DNA of 64,000 nt from Mesorhizobium zhangyense (GCF_011045115.1 NZ_JAAKZG010000002.1:496001-560000); one strand, 5' to 3'; counted from the stretch's first letter, positions 1 to 8,957 are shown. Program-made: numbers and translations. Notes: generated by a model not told the origin, from the sequence alone.

Positions 1-422
1 GACTTCTCAAACCCCTCCGGCAAATCCTTGCGGACCTCGATCATCTGGGCGGGCGTCAGGACGACGAAGTTTAGCGAACGGTCCGTCGTCGTTCGATCGT
101 TGAAACTGTAGATATTCTGACCGGCCCGGTTGTAGACCGAGACCGACCAGAACGGCATGTCTCCCTGCGCGCGCACCTGTACCACGCCGTCGGTCAGGTC
201 GAAACGGCAGGCTGCCGCCTCAAACAGCGGGTCGACCGACTTTACGGTCGATGTCGGACCGGTCTCGGCGGCAAAGGGAGTGGCCGTGTAGAGATCAGCC
301 GCCATCGCCAGGCGCGACCACGCGTCCCTTTCGGAGAAATCCGGGATCATCATCAGGACTGCGATATGAACGATGCCGGCACCGATCAGGCCAAGGATGA
401 TTGCGTGAATGAGCCTAAGCAT
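1..422 (-). CDS. DUF1254-domain envelope protein (3' part outside window)
   Basis: The minus-strand reading frame is open from ATG at 422 to the window edge and translates for 140 codons without a stop. It begins with a hydrophobic anchor (LRLIHAIILGLIGAGIVHIA) and continues with a soluble segment containing FWSVSVYNRAGQNIYSFND, typical of DUF1254 proteins. Its start overlaps the stop of the DUF1214 gene upstream by 8 nt, so the two are almost certainly co-translated. In rhizobia these two domains are often split over adjacent short genes. The biochemical function is unknown and the C-terminus is missing here. Confidence 0.8.
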   Translation of the reverse strand, partial: MLRLIHAIILGLIGAGIVHIAVLMMIPDFSERDAWSRLAMAADLYTATPFAAETGPTSTVKSVDPLFEAAACRFDLTDGVVQVRAQGDMPFWSVSVYNRAGQNIYSFNDRTTTDRSLNFVVLTPAQMIEVRKDLPEGFEK

Positions 423-999
423 CGCAGTCGGCTTTCCTGACGAGCGGTAATGCCACGTCGGCGATACCTGTACTGCTTGCAATCGTCGTGTCGAAAAGGG
501 TGAGCACGAAGAACATCGCACCTGAGCCGCGCACTGCCAGCCAGTTGCCGGGCTGTGGGCGGTTGCCGATGGAGATCGACAGGGAATTGTCCGGCGATCT
601 GAGCACCTCATAGGAATGCAGCGCGGCCGCCGGCTGCCTGTCATCCTTGATCGCGCTTAGCGTCTCGTCGGCGGCGTAAAGCGTCCAGAAACGCGCTGGT
701 GGAACCACGCCCTCGACGGTGTAGGTGCAGTTGCGTTGCAGGACATCGCCTGAAGCATCGCGCTGGGCGATGAAGGAAAGACCCTCTGCGCGGCCGAGCG
801 CAAGAACCCCTTCACGAGCAACGCGCGCTTTGGAATAGGGATCGGCGTCGACGGTGCCGATCTCTGGAAAGGCCGTCCATCCACTGATCGATACCGCTCC
901 CACGCCTTCCTGCAGCTTGAGCGCGTACCAGACGCTGGCGCCACCGCCGCCGACGGCGATGAGAAGGGCGAGCGCTATGAGGAAAGAGTTTTTGAGCAT
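415..999 (-). CDS. DUF1214-domain membrane-anchored protein
   Basis: A protein of about 194 residues. I start at the ATG at 999 because it puts a signal anchor (MLKNSFLIALALLIAVGGGG) at the N-terminus; an earlier in-frame ATG at 1047 would add 16 polar residues in front. The C-terminal half (YEVLRSPDNSLSISIGNRPQ, then NWLAVRGSGAMFFVLTLFDT) has the DUF1214 signature. It is the upstream partner of the DUF1254 gene, with overlapping stop and start. The family has no established enzymatic role; a periplasmic location is inferred from the anchor. Confidence 0.8.
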   Translation of the reverse strand: MLKNSFLIALALLIAVGGGGASVWYALKLQEGVGAVSISGWTAFPEIGTVDADPYSKARVAREGVLALGRAEGLSFIAQRDASGDVLQRNCTYTVEGVVPPARFWTLYAADETLSAIKDDRQPAAALHSYEVLRSPDNSLSISIGNRPQPGNWLAVRGSGAMFFVLTLFDTTIASSTGIADVALPLVRKADCDA

Positions 1000-1120
1000 G
1001 ATGCCCCGGAAGGAAGGATGCCGTACCGCCATATCGCGGTGTGGCAAGGCAAGGCAAGCGCGGCGAGAACAATCCCCGGTGCCCGCAAGATGGCTGCAGA
1101 TGCGATTTCGGGAGCTACCG

Positions 1121-3280
1121 TCACAGGGCCGATAGCGTTTTCGGTTCGGCTGGCGCTTCCAGCACGGGTGCTGCGTGGAAGAAATCGCTCATCTGCCGCA
1201 GCGCCTTTGTCGTCGTGCTGGACAAGACCGGCGGGCGCTCGATCTCTGCAGTCGCGGCTGCTTCGTCTGCGTTCTTCTTTTCAGTTTCAGCGGCCTTGGC
1301 CGCGACCTTGGCGTCCACGAACGGGTCCTTGATGCCGGGAATGGGCTTGAGATCGATGTTCTGATGCGCGTAAGCCATGAAACGCTGCCAGACCATCGCC
1401 GGCAGCGAGCCGCCGGTCATGTCCTTCGTGGTCGAGAAATCGTCGTTGCCGAGCCAGACGGCGGCTGTGTAGTTGCCGGTGAAGCCGACATACCAGGCGT
1501 CGCGGTACGACTGGGTCGTTCCGGTCTTGCCGGCGGAGCGGATGCCGGGGAGGGCAGCGCGCCGGGCGGTTCCGATTTCCGGCACCTGAACCAGCATGGA
1601 ATTCATGTAAGACATCGCCTGTTCGGAAAGCACGCGCTTCGGCTTGGGCGCGTCCTTGTAGTAGTCATAAATGAGTTCGCCGGAATGCGTCACGAGCTGG
1701 GTTATGCCATGCCGCGTTCCGGCAAAGCCGCCGTCGGCCATGGTATTGTAGCCGGTGGCCTGATCCATGACCGTCATGCCGGACGTACCGAGAACCATCG
1801 TCTTGTAGGCTTCGAGAGGGGACTCGACGCCCATGGCTACGGCCATGGCCTTGATCGGCGGGATGGAAAGATAATCCTTCGCCAGGCGCACGGGCACGGT
1901 GTTGACGGATTTCACCAGGGCAGTTGTAAGCGTCAGCCTGCCGGAAAACGAGCGGCCATAATTTTTCGGAGACCATGCGCCCCATGAGATCGGCCCGTCG
2001 GAAATCACGGAATCGGGGGTAAAGCCGTGCTCCATCGCCGTTGCGTAAACATAGGGCTTGAAGGAGGAACCGGCCTGCCGCAGCGCCTTGGTCGCGCGGT
2101 TGAACTGGCTCGCGCCATAGTCCCGTCCGCCGACGATGGCGCGCACGGAGCCATTGTTTTCCAGCACGACGACCGCGCCTTCGGTGACATGATATTGCTT
2201 TCCGTACTGCCGCAGGTGGAACTCCAGCGATTCCTCCACGGCGCGCTGGATGTTCATATCGATGGTGGTGCGCGCCACGACCGAATGGTTGCCGGACTTT
2301 GCGGCAACGCGCTTGACCTCATCGAAGGCCCAATCGAGAAAATAGTCCGGGCTCTTGCGGTCGCCGCGGTCGACGACATCGGCCGGATGAAGGCGAGCCG
2401 AGAGAACCTGTCCTTCCGTCATGAAACCGGATTGCACAAGGTTTGTCAGGACGACGTTGGCGCGGGCGCGCGCCGCCGGGAGGTTGATGTGCGGGGCGTA
2501 TTTCGTCGGAGCCTTGAACAGGCCGGCGAGCATCGCAGCTTCCGGGAGATTGAGGTCCTTGACCTGCTTGCCGAAGTAGAAATCCGCTGCCGCTGCAATA
2601 CCGAATGTGCCGCCGCCCATATAGGCGCGATCGAGATAGAGCTGCAGGATTTCCTTTTTCGACAGGTTCGTTTCGAGCCAGACCGACAGGAAGGCTTCCT
2701 TGATCTTGCGCTCCACCGTTCGCTCATTGGTGAGGAACAGGTTCTTGGCGAGCTGCTGGGTGATGCTGGAGCCACCCTGGACGACCGAATTCGCCCGCAC
2801 ATTTTCCGACATGGCGCGGAAAAGGCCGAGGAAGTCGATGCCGTAGTGCTCGAAGAAACGGCGATCCTCCGTCGCCAGAACCGCCTTGATGACGAAATCG
2901 GGCATTTCGTCGACCGGCACCGAGTCGCGCTGGATGATGCCGCGCTGCCCGATCTCATTGCCGTAGCGGTCGAGAAAGGTGACGGCGAAATCGTCCTGCT
3001 GGCGCCAGTTGCCGGTTGTTTCGTCGAATGCCGGCAAAGCGAGTGCGAGGAGGACGACCGAACCGGCCGCACCCATGGTGAAGCCTTCGCTCAGAAACTC
3101 GATGATGCCGCGCCGCCAGCCGGTGACGCGAAACCGCCGGAAGAAGATCGTCATCGTCTCCCAGAACTGGCGCGCCTTAAAACCTGCCTCGTACAGGGAC
3201 GAATCGATCCAGGCATCGATAGCCAGCAACCTGCCGGCGCGCAGGCCTCTTGATTTTCGCTTTTCGAAAGGGTCTTCCAT
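1121..3280 (-). CDS. Class A penicillin-binding protein (bifunctional glycosyltransferase/transpeptidase)
   Basis: A 719-residue inner-membrane enzyme that polymerises and cross-links peptidoglycan. A cytoplasmic region of about 70 residues precedes one membrane segment (about 70-86). The GT51 glycosyltransferase domain shows ATEDRRFFEHYG with catalytic Glu138, and QGGSSITQQLAKN at about 168-180. The transpeptidase domain has GSSFK (nucleophile about Ser405), SVN, and AGKTGTT followed by AWYVGFTGNY. No OB-fold insertion separates the two domains, so it resembles the shorter rhizobial class A proteins rather than the 800-residue PBP1a type. It is divergent from the GTA cluster across 306 nt. 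Confidence 0.93.
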   Translation of the reverse strand: MEDPFEKRKSRGLRAGRLLAIDAWIDSSLYEAGFKARQFWETMTIFFRRFRVTGWRRGIIEFLSEGFTMGAAGSVVLLALALPAFDETTGNWRQQDDFAVTFLDRYGNEIGQRGIIQRDSVPVDEMPDFVIKAVLATEDRRFFEHYGIDFLGLFRAMSENVRANSVVQGGSSITQQLAKNLFLTNERTVERKIKEAFLSVWLETNLSKKEILQLYLDRAYMGGGTFGIAAAADFYFGKQVKDLNLPEAAMLAGLFKAPTKYAPHINLPAARARANVVLTNLVQSGFMTEGQVLSARLHPADVVDRGDRKSPDYFLDWAFDEVKRVAAKSGNHSVVARTTIDMNIQRAVEESLEFHLRQYGKQYHVTEGAVVVLENNGSVRAIVGGRDYGASQFNRATKALRQAGSSFKPYVYATAMEHGFTPDSVISDGPISWGAWSPKNYGRSFSGRLTLTTALVKSVNTVPVRLAKDYLSIPPIKAMAVAMGVESPLEAYKTMVLGTSGMTVMDQATGYNTMADGGFAGTRHGITQLVTHSGELIYDYYKDAPKPKRVLSEQAMSYMNSMLVQVPEIGTARRAALPGIRSAGKTGTTQSYRDAWYVGFTGNYTAAVWLGNDDFSTTKDMTGGSLPAMVWQRFMAYAHQNIDLKPIPGIKDPFVDAKVAAKAAETEKKNADEAAATAEIERPPVLSSTTTKALRQMSDFFHAAPVLEAPAEPKTLSAL

Positions 3281-3436
3281 GCGACTGTAGCCCGAATGCG
3301 CGTTTCAAGACGTCCCAGATGCCATGCCGGCTCGTTGTCCGACATTGTTTTGTGCTTGATCTTACCGGATGAGGCGCCGGAAATCCAAGGCTCCCGTCAA
3401 GGCGACAAAAATCACACCCAAAATAGGAATATATTC

Positions 3437-3465
3437 TTGACACCGTAACGGTGCTTTGATAGTAT
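3437..3465 (+). promoter_or_regulatory. Strong sigma-70-type promoter of the GTA cluster with a palindrome in the spacer
   Basis: TTGACA at 3437-3442 and TAGTAT at 3460-3465 are separated by exactly 17 nt. An 11-nt perfect palindrome, ACCGTAACGGT (3442-3452), overlaps the end of the -35 box and the spacer, where a repressor would sit. It lies 122 nt upstream of the small-terminase-like gene. The rest of the 306-nt gap 3281-3586 holds the 5' ends of both divergent units, two short hairpins in the leader (GCCTG-AA-CAGGC at 3497-3508, and GCGG/CCGC at 3507-3520) and a C/A-rich stretch before the first start codon. Confidence 0.6.
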
Positions 3466-3586
3466 CTCTATATCGTCAGAAAAGTGTGACCGGCGGGCCT
3501 GAACAGGCGGTAAACACCGCGTGAGATTGGCGACGCTTTTCTTCGGCACACCCAAAACCCCCACACCAAAAACCCCAGAGAGCTAG

Positions 3587-4063
3587 ATGTTAACACGCAC
3601 CCATGAACGGTGGATTGCGGCGCGCGCAATTTATGAAAATACGCGGGCGACCGTCGAGCAACTGGCGGCGGTAACGGGCTGGAAGGTTGCAACCATAGAA
3701 GCACGCATCGTACGGGAAAAATGGGTTCGCGCCGCTGAAAGCAGCCGGCCGGCCAGCCAGAACGAACGCCTGGCAAAGGTGGTGGACCGGCTGATCGGTG
3801 AGGTCGAAGCCATCGGGATGGGCACTGCTGAGGGCGCGGCGCTTCTGGATAAAGCCCGCATCGATGCGATCTCTGCGTTGACGCGTACCCTCGAAAAAAT
3901 CGGCGAAATCACGCGCGGCAGCGAAAGCGCGAAAGAGAACCAGATAAAACGAGATGCAGACATGGCCGGAATTCTCCGTCGAATCGACCAACGAATCATC
4001 GAGCTGGCTGAGGGATACGCAAGGCAACTGGTCCTCCGAAAACCTGAAGGGCCCATCGGTTGA
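3587..4063 (+). CDS. GTA small terminase-like protein (g1-type)
   Basis: A 158-residue protein at the head of the GTA cluster. The N-terminal 50 residues look like a helix-turn-helix (TVEQLAAVTGWKVATIEARI), followed by a long charged helical region. Position before TerL, size and architecture match the RcGTA first gene, which is known to encode a divergent small terminase subunit. The 3' end overlaps the chosen TerL start by 110 nt. By homology it would recruit the large terminase to DNA; in GTAs this subunit lacks strong pac-site specificity. The identification rests on context more than on a conserved motif. Confidence 0.6.
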   Translation: MLTRTHERWIAARAIYENTRATVEQLAAVTGWKVATIEARIVREKWVRAAESSRPASQNERLAKVVDRLIGEVEAIGMGTAEGAALLDKARIDAISALTRTLEKIGEITRGSESAKENQIKRDADMAGILRRIDQRIIELAEGYARQLVLRKPEGPIG

Positions 4064-5297
4064 GCAGATCGAGAACGAATGGATTTTTCACGCTCGGCTT
4101 GCCCAGTATCGGCTGGATCCGCAACCCGCGACCTGGCTTGTCATCGGCGGGCGCGGTGCCGGAAAGACGCGGCTTGGCGCTGAATGGGTGAACAGCCTCG
4201 TTCGGGGTTTTTCGCCGTTTTCCGAGAGGTCGCATAAGCACATTGCGTTGATCGGCGAAACGCTGGGCGATGTGCGGGAGGTGATGATCGACGGCCCTTC
4301 CGGCATCATCACCATATCGCGGCACGACCGGCCACGGTTCGAGGCGAGCCGGCGGCGGCTGGTCTGGGACAGCGGCGCGGTCGCGCAGATTTTTTCCTCT
4401 GAAGATCCCGAAAGCCTAAGGGGGCCGCAGTTCGAGGCGGCGTGGTGCGACGAGCTCGGCAAATGGAAAAACGCCGAAGCCTGTTTCGACATGCTGCAAT
4501 TCGGCTTGCGGCTCGGTGACCAGCCGCGGCAGCTCATCACCACGACGCCGCGGCCGACAAAGCTCCTGAAACGTCTCCTTGCGGAACCTGGTGTTGTCAT
4601 CGAGCGGATGAGAACCGATGAGAATGCGGGCAATCTGTCCGCCGCGTTTTTGCGGATGATGGAAAGGCGCTATGTCGGCACCGCTCTTGGAAGGCAGGAG
4701 CTGAACGGAGAGCTGATCGAAGACCGGGAAGATGCTCTTTGGTCGCGCGGCATGATTGAAAATGTCAGGATTGCCGAACCGCCGGAGCTTTGCCGCATCG
4801 TCGTTGCCGTTGATCCGCCTGCAAGCGCGCGCAAGACGTCGGACGCCTGCGGCATCGTCGCGGCGGGGCTGGATCAGGAAGGGCGGGTTATCGTGCTCGC
4901 CGATGCGACGGTGCGGGCAGCGAAACCACATGAATGGGCCGCTGCAGCAGTTGCGCTGTTTCACCGTCTTGAGGCCGATTGCCTGGTTGCAGAGGTCAAT
5001 CAGGGTGGCGACATGGTGACGGCGGTGATCCGTACGGTCGACCCGTCCATCCCGGTAAAGGCGGTGCGGGCGACGCGCGGGAAATGGCTGCGCGCCGAGC
5101 CGGTTGCAGCGCTTTATGAGCAAGGCAGGGTGCGGCACGCCGGGCGCTTTGTCGAACTTGAAGACGAGATGTGTGACTTCGGCCCGAACGGACTTTCGGG
5201 CAGCCGGTCGCCGGACCGTGTCGATGCGCTCGTCTGGGCGATAAATGAACTGATGCCGGATCAAATGGCGCGACCGCGTATCCGGGACCTTTTGTAG
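3954..5297 (+). CDS. terL: GTA terminase large subunit (DNA packaging ATPase/nuclease)
   Basis: A 447-residue packaging motor. Walker A is GGRGAGKT (65-72) and Walker B is AAWCDELGKW. The C-terminal RNase H-like nuclease half begins around VVAVDPPASARKTSDACGIV and ends with DRVDALVWAINEL, supplying acidic metal ligands. Such enzymes pump and cut double-stranded DNA; in GTAs they fill heads with random host DNA. The start at 3954 lies inside the preceding gene. The first 40 residues are poorly conserved in character, so the true start could be later. Length fits GTA TerL proteins. Confidence 0.92.
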   Translation: MQTWPEFSVESTNESSSWLRDTQGNWSSENLKGPSVEQIENEWIFHARLAQYRLDPQPATWLVIGGRGAGKTRLGAEWVNSLVRGFSPFSERSHKHIALIGETLGDVREVMIDGPSGIITISRHDRPRFEASRRRLVWDSGAVAQIFSSEDPESLRGPQFEAAWCDELGKWKNAEACFDMLQFGLRLGDQPRQLITTTPRPTKLLKRLLAEPGVVIERMRTDENAGNLSAAFLRMMERRYVGTALGRQELNGELIEDREDALWSRGMIENVRIAEPPELCRIVVAVDPPASARKTSDACGIVAAGLDQEGRVIVLADATVRAAKPHEWAAAAVALFHRLEADCLVAEVNQGGDMVTAVIRTVDPSIPVKAVRATRGKWLRAEPVAALYEQGRVRHAGRFVELEDEMCDFGPNGLSGSRSPDRVDALVWAINELMPDQMARPRIRDLL

Positions 5298-5350
5298 CGC
5301 GCAACGCGTCAGACGCGTCGAGACGGCCCAAATTTAAACAGGATGGACAT

Positions 5351-6532
5351 ATGGCTTGGAAATGGCCCTGGCCCCGCGATGCGGGGAACGGCAGCGTGCG
5401 GCCCGAACGCAAGAGCGGCAATCCGGGTGGCTTCGTCGCCATCCACGCCCAGGGCGAAGCACGCTGGACACGGCGTGACTATGCGACGCTGTCGCGCGAA
5501 GGTTTCATGCGCAATCCGGTCGTGCACCGCGCGGTCCGGCTGATCTCCGAGACGGCTTCCGCGATACCGTGGCTGCTTTATGAGGGCGTGGCCGAACTCG
5601 ACGAGCATCCGCTGTTGAGCCTGCTTGAGCGACCGAACCAGCGGCAGGCCGGCGCATCGTTTCTGGAGGCGCTCTACGGGCATCTCCTGTTGGCGGGCAA
5701 CGCCTATGTCGAACTGATCGAGGCAGGCGAGGGCGCGCGGGAACTCCATCTGCTGCGGCCCGATCGCGTGACGGTTTTGACGGATGCCTCCGGATGGCCT
5801 TCAGCACTCGAATACCGCGAGGGCGCGGGCAAGCGAAAGGCGCCCATGGGAATCCTGCAGGGCGGTGGGGCGTTGCATCTGACGCTGTTCCATCCGCTGG
5901 ACGATCATTACGGTTTTCCGCCGCTCGAGGCCGCGCTGATGGCGCTCGACACGCACAATGCGGCTGGACGCTGGAACAAGGCGCTGCTCGACAATTCCGC
6001 CCGCCCGTCCGGCGCGCTGGTCTATGCGCCGAAGGAAGGCGGCAATCTCACCGACGAGCAGTTCGAACGGCTGAAGACCGAGCTTGAGGAAGGCTATTCG
6101 GGCACGACCCGCGCCGGCCGGCCGCTGCTGCTGGAGGGCGGGCTGGATTGGAAGGCCATGGGCATGACGCCGAAGGACATGGACTTCATCGAGGCGAAGC
6201 ACTCGGCAAGCCGCGATATCGCGCTGGCTTTCGGGGTGCCGCCGATGCTGCTCGGAATTCCCGGTGACAACACATACGCGAATTACCAGGAGGCGAACCG
6301 GGCATTTTATCGCCTGACGATCCTGCCTCTGGTGGCTCGGATTTCCAAAGAGCTTTCCGGCTGGCTTGGCCCGGTGTTCGGCGAGGAATTGCGGCTCTGG
6401 TACGACGCCGACCGGGTCGACGGACTGTCCGGAGAGCGCGATGCGCTGTGGGCGCGGGTGGGGGCGGCAACATTCCTGAGCGATGACGAGAAGCGCGACG
6501 CGGTGGGTTATCAGCCGCGCGATCTGGCGTGA
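5351..6532 (+). CDS. GTA portal protein, HK97 family
   Basis: A 393-residue portal that forms the dodecameric DNA gate at one head vertex. Recognisable segments are NPVVHRAVRLISETASAIPW, HPLLSLLERPNQRQ, HPLDDHYGFPPLEAA and the C-terminal YANYQEANRAFYRLTILPL, all typical of HK97-like portals. The start is the ATG at 5351, 54 nt after TerL. It is followed by a small membrane protein gene with a strong Shine-Dalgarno. It corresponds to RcGTA g3. Confidence 0.93.
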   Translation: MAWKWPWPRDAGNGSVRPERKSGNPGGFVAIHAQGEARWTRRDYATLSREGFMRNPVVHRAVRLISETASAIPWLLYEGVAELDEHPLLSLLERPNQRQAGASFLEALYGHLLLAGNAYVELIEAGEGARELHLLRPDRVTVLTDASGWPSALEYREGAGKRKAPMGILQGGGALHLTLFHPLDDHYGFPPLEAALMALDTHNAAGRWNKALLDNSARPSGALVYAPKEGGNLTDEQFERLKTELEEGYSGTTRAGRPLLLEGGLDWKAMGMTPKDMDFIEAKHSASRDIALAFGVPPMLLGIPGDNTYANYQEANRAFYRLTILPLVARISKELSGWLGPVFGEELRLWYDADRVDGLSGERDALWARVGAATFLSDDEKRDAVGYQPRDLA

Positions 6533-6560
6533 TCGTTCGCTCCAAACAAGGAGGTTCATC

Positions 6561-6917
6561 ATGACCGAGATGTCACAGACGGCCTGGATATGGTTCGCCA
6601 AGGGAGCCGGCGCCATCGCGGGCTCGGCGATTTCGCTGGCCTATATTCTGCCGCATGGGCGGCACGACGCGGCGGCGCGCTTTGCGGTTGGCGTGGTGTG
6701 CGGCCTGGTGTTCGGTGGAACCGCCGGTCTCAAGGTCGCGGCCGAACTCGGCGTTCAGGACATGATCGCGCCGGGCGAACTCGTGCTGATGGGATCGGCG
6801 ATCGCGAGCCTTTGCGCCTGGTGGGCGCTGGGGTTTGTCATGCGCGCCTTCCAGCACAGCAGCCTCGCCAGGTTCATTGAAAAAAGACAGGAGCGGATGA
6901 ATGCCGACAGGCAATGA
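6561..6917 (+). CDS. Small membrane protein of the GTA cluster (DUF6107-like, g3.5 position)
   Basis: A 118-residue protein starting at the ATG at 6561, preceded by AAGGAGGT at 6547-6554, about as good a ribosome site as any in the window. It has two or three hydrophobic segments (GAGAIAGSAISLAYIL, FAVGVVCGLVFGGTAGL, ELVLMGSAIASLCAWWALG) and a basic C-terminus. It overlaps the protease gene by 17 nt. It resembles the DUF6107 proteins found at this point in rhizobial GTA clusters. The function is unknown; a role in membrane passage or assembly is only a guess. Confidence 0.72.
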   Translation: MTEMSQTAWIWFAKGAGAIAGSAISLAYILPHGRHDAAARFAVGVVCGLVFGGTAGLKVAAELGVQDMIAPGELVLMGSAIASLCAWWALGFVMRAFQHSSLARFIEKRQERMNADRQ

Positions 6918-7599
6918 TGCGGCAAGGTTTTGCGAACGGAAGTTCGTCGATCTGGTGCTCGACGAGGTTGAAACGGATGGCTCCTTTTCCGGTTATGCCA
7001 GCCTGTTCGGGCGGGTCGATCTCGGCAAGGATATCGTCGAGCGGGGAGCCTTCGCCAAGTCGCTGCGAACGCGTGGAGCACCCGGTATCCGGATGCTTTT
7101 CCAACATGATCCCAACGAACCGATCGGGGTCTGGACCGAGGTGAAGGAAGATGCGCGCGGCCTGTTCGTTCTCGGGCGGCTGGCGAAGGATGTCGGCCGG
7201 GCTCGCGACGTGCTCGGCCTGATGCGTGGCGGCGCGCTTGATGGTCTGTCGATCGGATTTCGCGCCGTTCGCGCCAGGAAAGACGCGGCAAGCGGCATCC
7301 GCCACATCTTCGAGGCGGACCTCTGGGAGATATCGGTCGTCACCTTTCCGATGCTGCCCGAGGCGCGCATCGAAACGGTGAAGGGGCGAAGACGCCCGCT
7401 GCCGACGATACGCGAATTCGAATGCTGGCTCACGCGGGATGCGGGGCTGACAAGGAGCGAAGCCAGGGCGGTCATCGCCAAGGGCTTCGCCAATCTCGTG
7501 AGCGGGCGGGATGCCGCTGCGGGAACTCCCACAGGCCTCGCGGCCACGATCCGCGAGGCGACGCGGATGATCAACGAAACAAGGAAATCCCTCATATGA
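6901..7599 (+). CDS. GTA prohead maturation protease, HK97 family
   Basis: A 232-residue serine protease that cleaves the capsid N-terminal scaffolding region during head maturation. Catalytic His69 lies in MLFQHDPNEPIG and Ser117 in GGALDGLSIGF; EADLWEISVVTFPM provides the acidic element typical of the family. The C-terminal 70 residues are basic and helical. The start overlaps the previous gene, and its stop overlaps the capsid start as ATGA at 7596-7599, which indicates translational coupling. It corresponds to RcGTA g4. Confidence 0.92.
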   Translation: MPTGNDAARFCERKFVDLVLDEVETDGSFSGYASLFGRVDLGKDIVERGAFAKSLRTRGAPGIRMLFQHDPNEPIGVWTEVKEDARGLFVLGRLAKDVGRARDVLGLMRGGALDGLSIGFRAVRARKDAASGIRHIFEADLWEISVVTFPMLPEARIETVKGRRRPLPTIREFECWLTRDAGLTRSEARAVIAKGFANLVSGRDAAAGTPTGLAATIREATRMINETRKSLI

Positions 7600-8852
7600 A
7601 TGCAGCACACAATTGCAGTGCGCTCGAAACCAAGTCGGCTTCGGGCGAGCATCTCGATCTTTCCGATGCCTTCGGCGAGTTCATGACGACCTTCGAGGCG
7701 TTCAAGGACAGCAACAATGAAAGGCTGGCGCAGCTCGAACGGCGCGGCACCGATGTCGTGACGACTGAAAAGGTCGATCGCATCTCGCGGGCTCTGGACG
7801 AGCAGAAACGCGCCCTCGACAATCTCTCGCTGAAGAAGGTCCGCCCTGTGCTTGGACGCGAAGGCGGCCGGCTTGCATACAGCGAACACAAGAGCGCGTT
7901 CGAGGCCTATGTGCGAAACGGTGACGATCGCCAGCTTCGCGCCCTCGACACCAAGGCCATGTCTTACGGCTCCGGCCAGGACGGCGGCTATCTGGTGCCT
8001 GATGAAACCGAGATGGAAATTGGCGGGCGCCTTTCCGCTCTTTCGCCGATCCGCTCGATCGCTTCGGTGCGGCAGGTGTCGGCAGCGGTGCTGAAGAAGC
8101 CGTTCGCCATCAACGGTCCGGCGGTTGGCTGGGTCGGTGAGACGGCTGCGCGGCCGCAGACGGCAGCGCCGACGCTGGCGGAGCTGCAGTTCCCGACCAT
8201 GGAACTCTATGCCATGCCCGCGGCCACGCCGTCGCTGCTGGAAGATGCGGTGGTCGATCTCGACCAGTGGATTTCGAGCGAAGTCGAAGCGGCATTCGCC
8301 GAGCAGGAAGGCGCTGCCTTCGTGAATGGCGACGGCACCAACAAACCCAAGGGTTTTCTCGACTACGCGACAGTGGCCGAGGGAAACTGGGCCTGGGGCA
8401 AGATCGGCTACACGCTGACGGGCGACAGTGGAGAACTGCCCGCGGACGATCCATCCGATGTCCTCATCGATACGGTCTACGCATTGAAGGCCGGCTATCG
8501 CCAGAATGCCAACTGGGTGATGAACCGCAAGACGCAGGCATCCATTCGCAAGCTGAAGGACGCTGACGGCAACTATCTGTGGCAACCGCCGGCAGCTCCT
8601 GGCCAGCGTGCCATGCTGATGGGCTTTCCGCTCGTCGAGGCCGAAGACATGCCGGATGCCGGCGCCGATGCTACGCCGATCGCCTTTGGCGACTTTGCCC
8701 GGGGCTACCTGATCGTGGATCGCACGGGCGTTCGTGTGCTGCGCGACCCTTACTCCGCCAAGCCCTACGTGCTGTTCTATACGACCAAGCGCGTCGGCGG
8801 CGGCGTGCAGGATTTCGACGCGATCAAGCTGCTCAAATTCGGCACCGCTTAA
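7596..8852 (+). CDS. GTA major capsid protein, HK97 fold
   Basis: A 418-residue capsid protein. The start ATG at 7596 is chosen because it forms an ATGA overlap with the protease stop. Residues of about 20-85 are charged and helical, a delta/scaffold region (LAQLERRGTDVV, DRISRALDEQKRALDNL). The shell domain then starts near SGQDGGYLVPDETE, where cleavage would be expected, and includes FVNGDGTNKPKGFLDY and GQRAMLMGFPLVEAEDMP, typical of HK97-type capsids. An intrinsic terminator follows 69 nt downstream. It corresponds to RcGTA g5. Confidence 0.94.
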   Translation: MNAAHNCSALETKSASGEHLDLSDAFGEFMTTFEAFKDSNNERLAQLERRGTDVVTTEKVDRISRALDEQKRALDNLSLKKVRPVLGREGGRLAYSEHKSAFEAYVRNGDDRQLRALDTKAMSYGSGQDGGYLVPDETEMEIGGRLSALSPIRSIASVRQVSAAVLKKPFAINGPAVGWVGETAARPQTAAPTLAELQFPTMELYAMPAATPSLLEDAVVDLDQWISSEVEAAFAEQEGAAFVNGDGTNKPKGFLDYATVAEGNWAWGKIGYTLTGDSGELPADDPSDVLIDTVYALKAGYRQNANWVMNRKTQASIRKLKDADGNYLWQPPAAPGQRAMLMGFPLVEAEDMPDAGADATPIAFGDFARGYLIVDRTGVRVLRDPYSAKPYVLFYTTKRVGGGVQDFDAIKLLKFGTA

Positions 8853-8921
8853 AATCTTCTGACCTCCCTATCGACGATGTTAAGCGGTGAGCCACCCCTC
8901 TCGCTGCTCGCATTGTCGTGG

Positions 8922-8957
8922 CGGCCCCGGTTCCTCCAGCCGGGGCCGTTTCTTTTT
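8922..8957 (+). terminator. Intrinsic terminator directly after the capsid gene
   Basis: A perfect 9-bp GC stem, CGGCCCCGG (8922-8930) with CCGGGGCCG (8940-8948), has a 9-nt loop and is followed by TTTCTTTTTG. It lies inside the cluster, 69 nt after the capsid stop and 25 nt before the next start. Partial termination here would raise capsid mRNA over the low-copy connector and tail genes. The rest of the 129-nt gap shows no obvious second promoter. Confidence 0.8.

Noticed and set aside
2027-3253. Long plus-strand open frame opposite the penicillin-binding protein
   Set aside because: It is the mirror of a strongly biased GC3 gene, has no ribosome site and its translation shows no domain.
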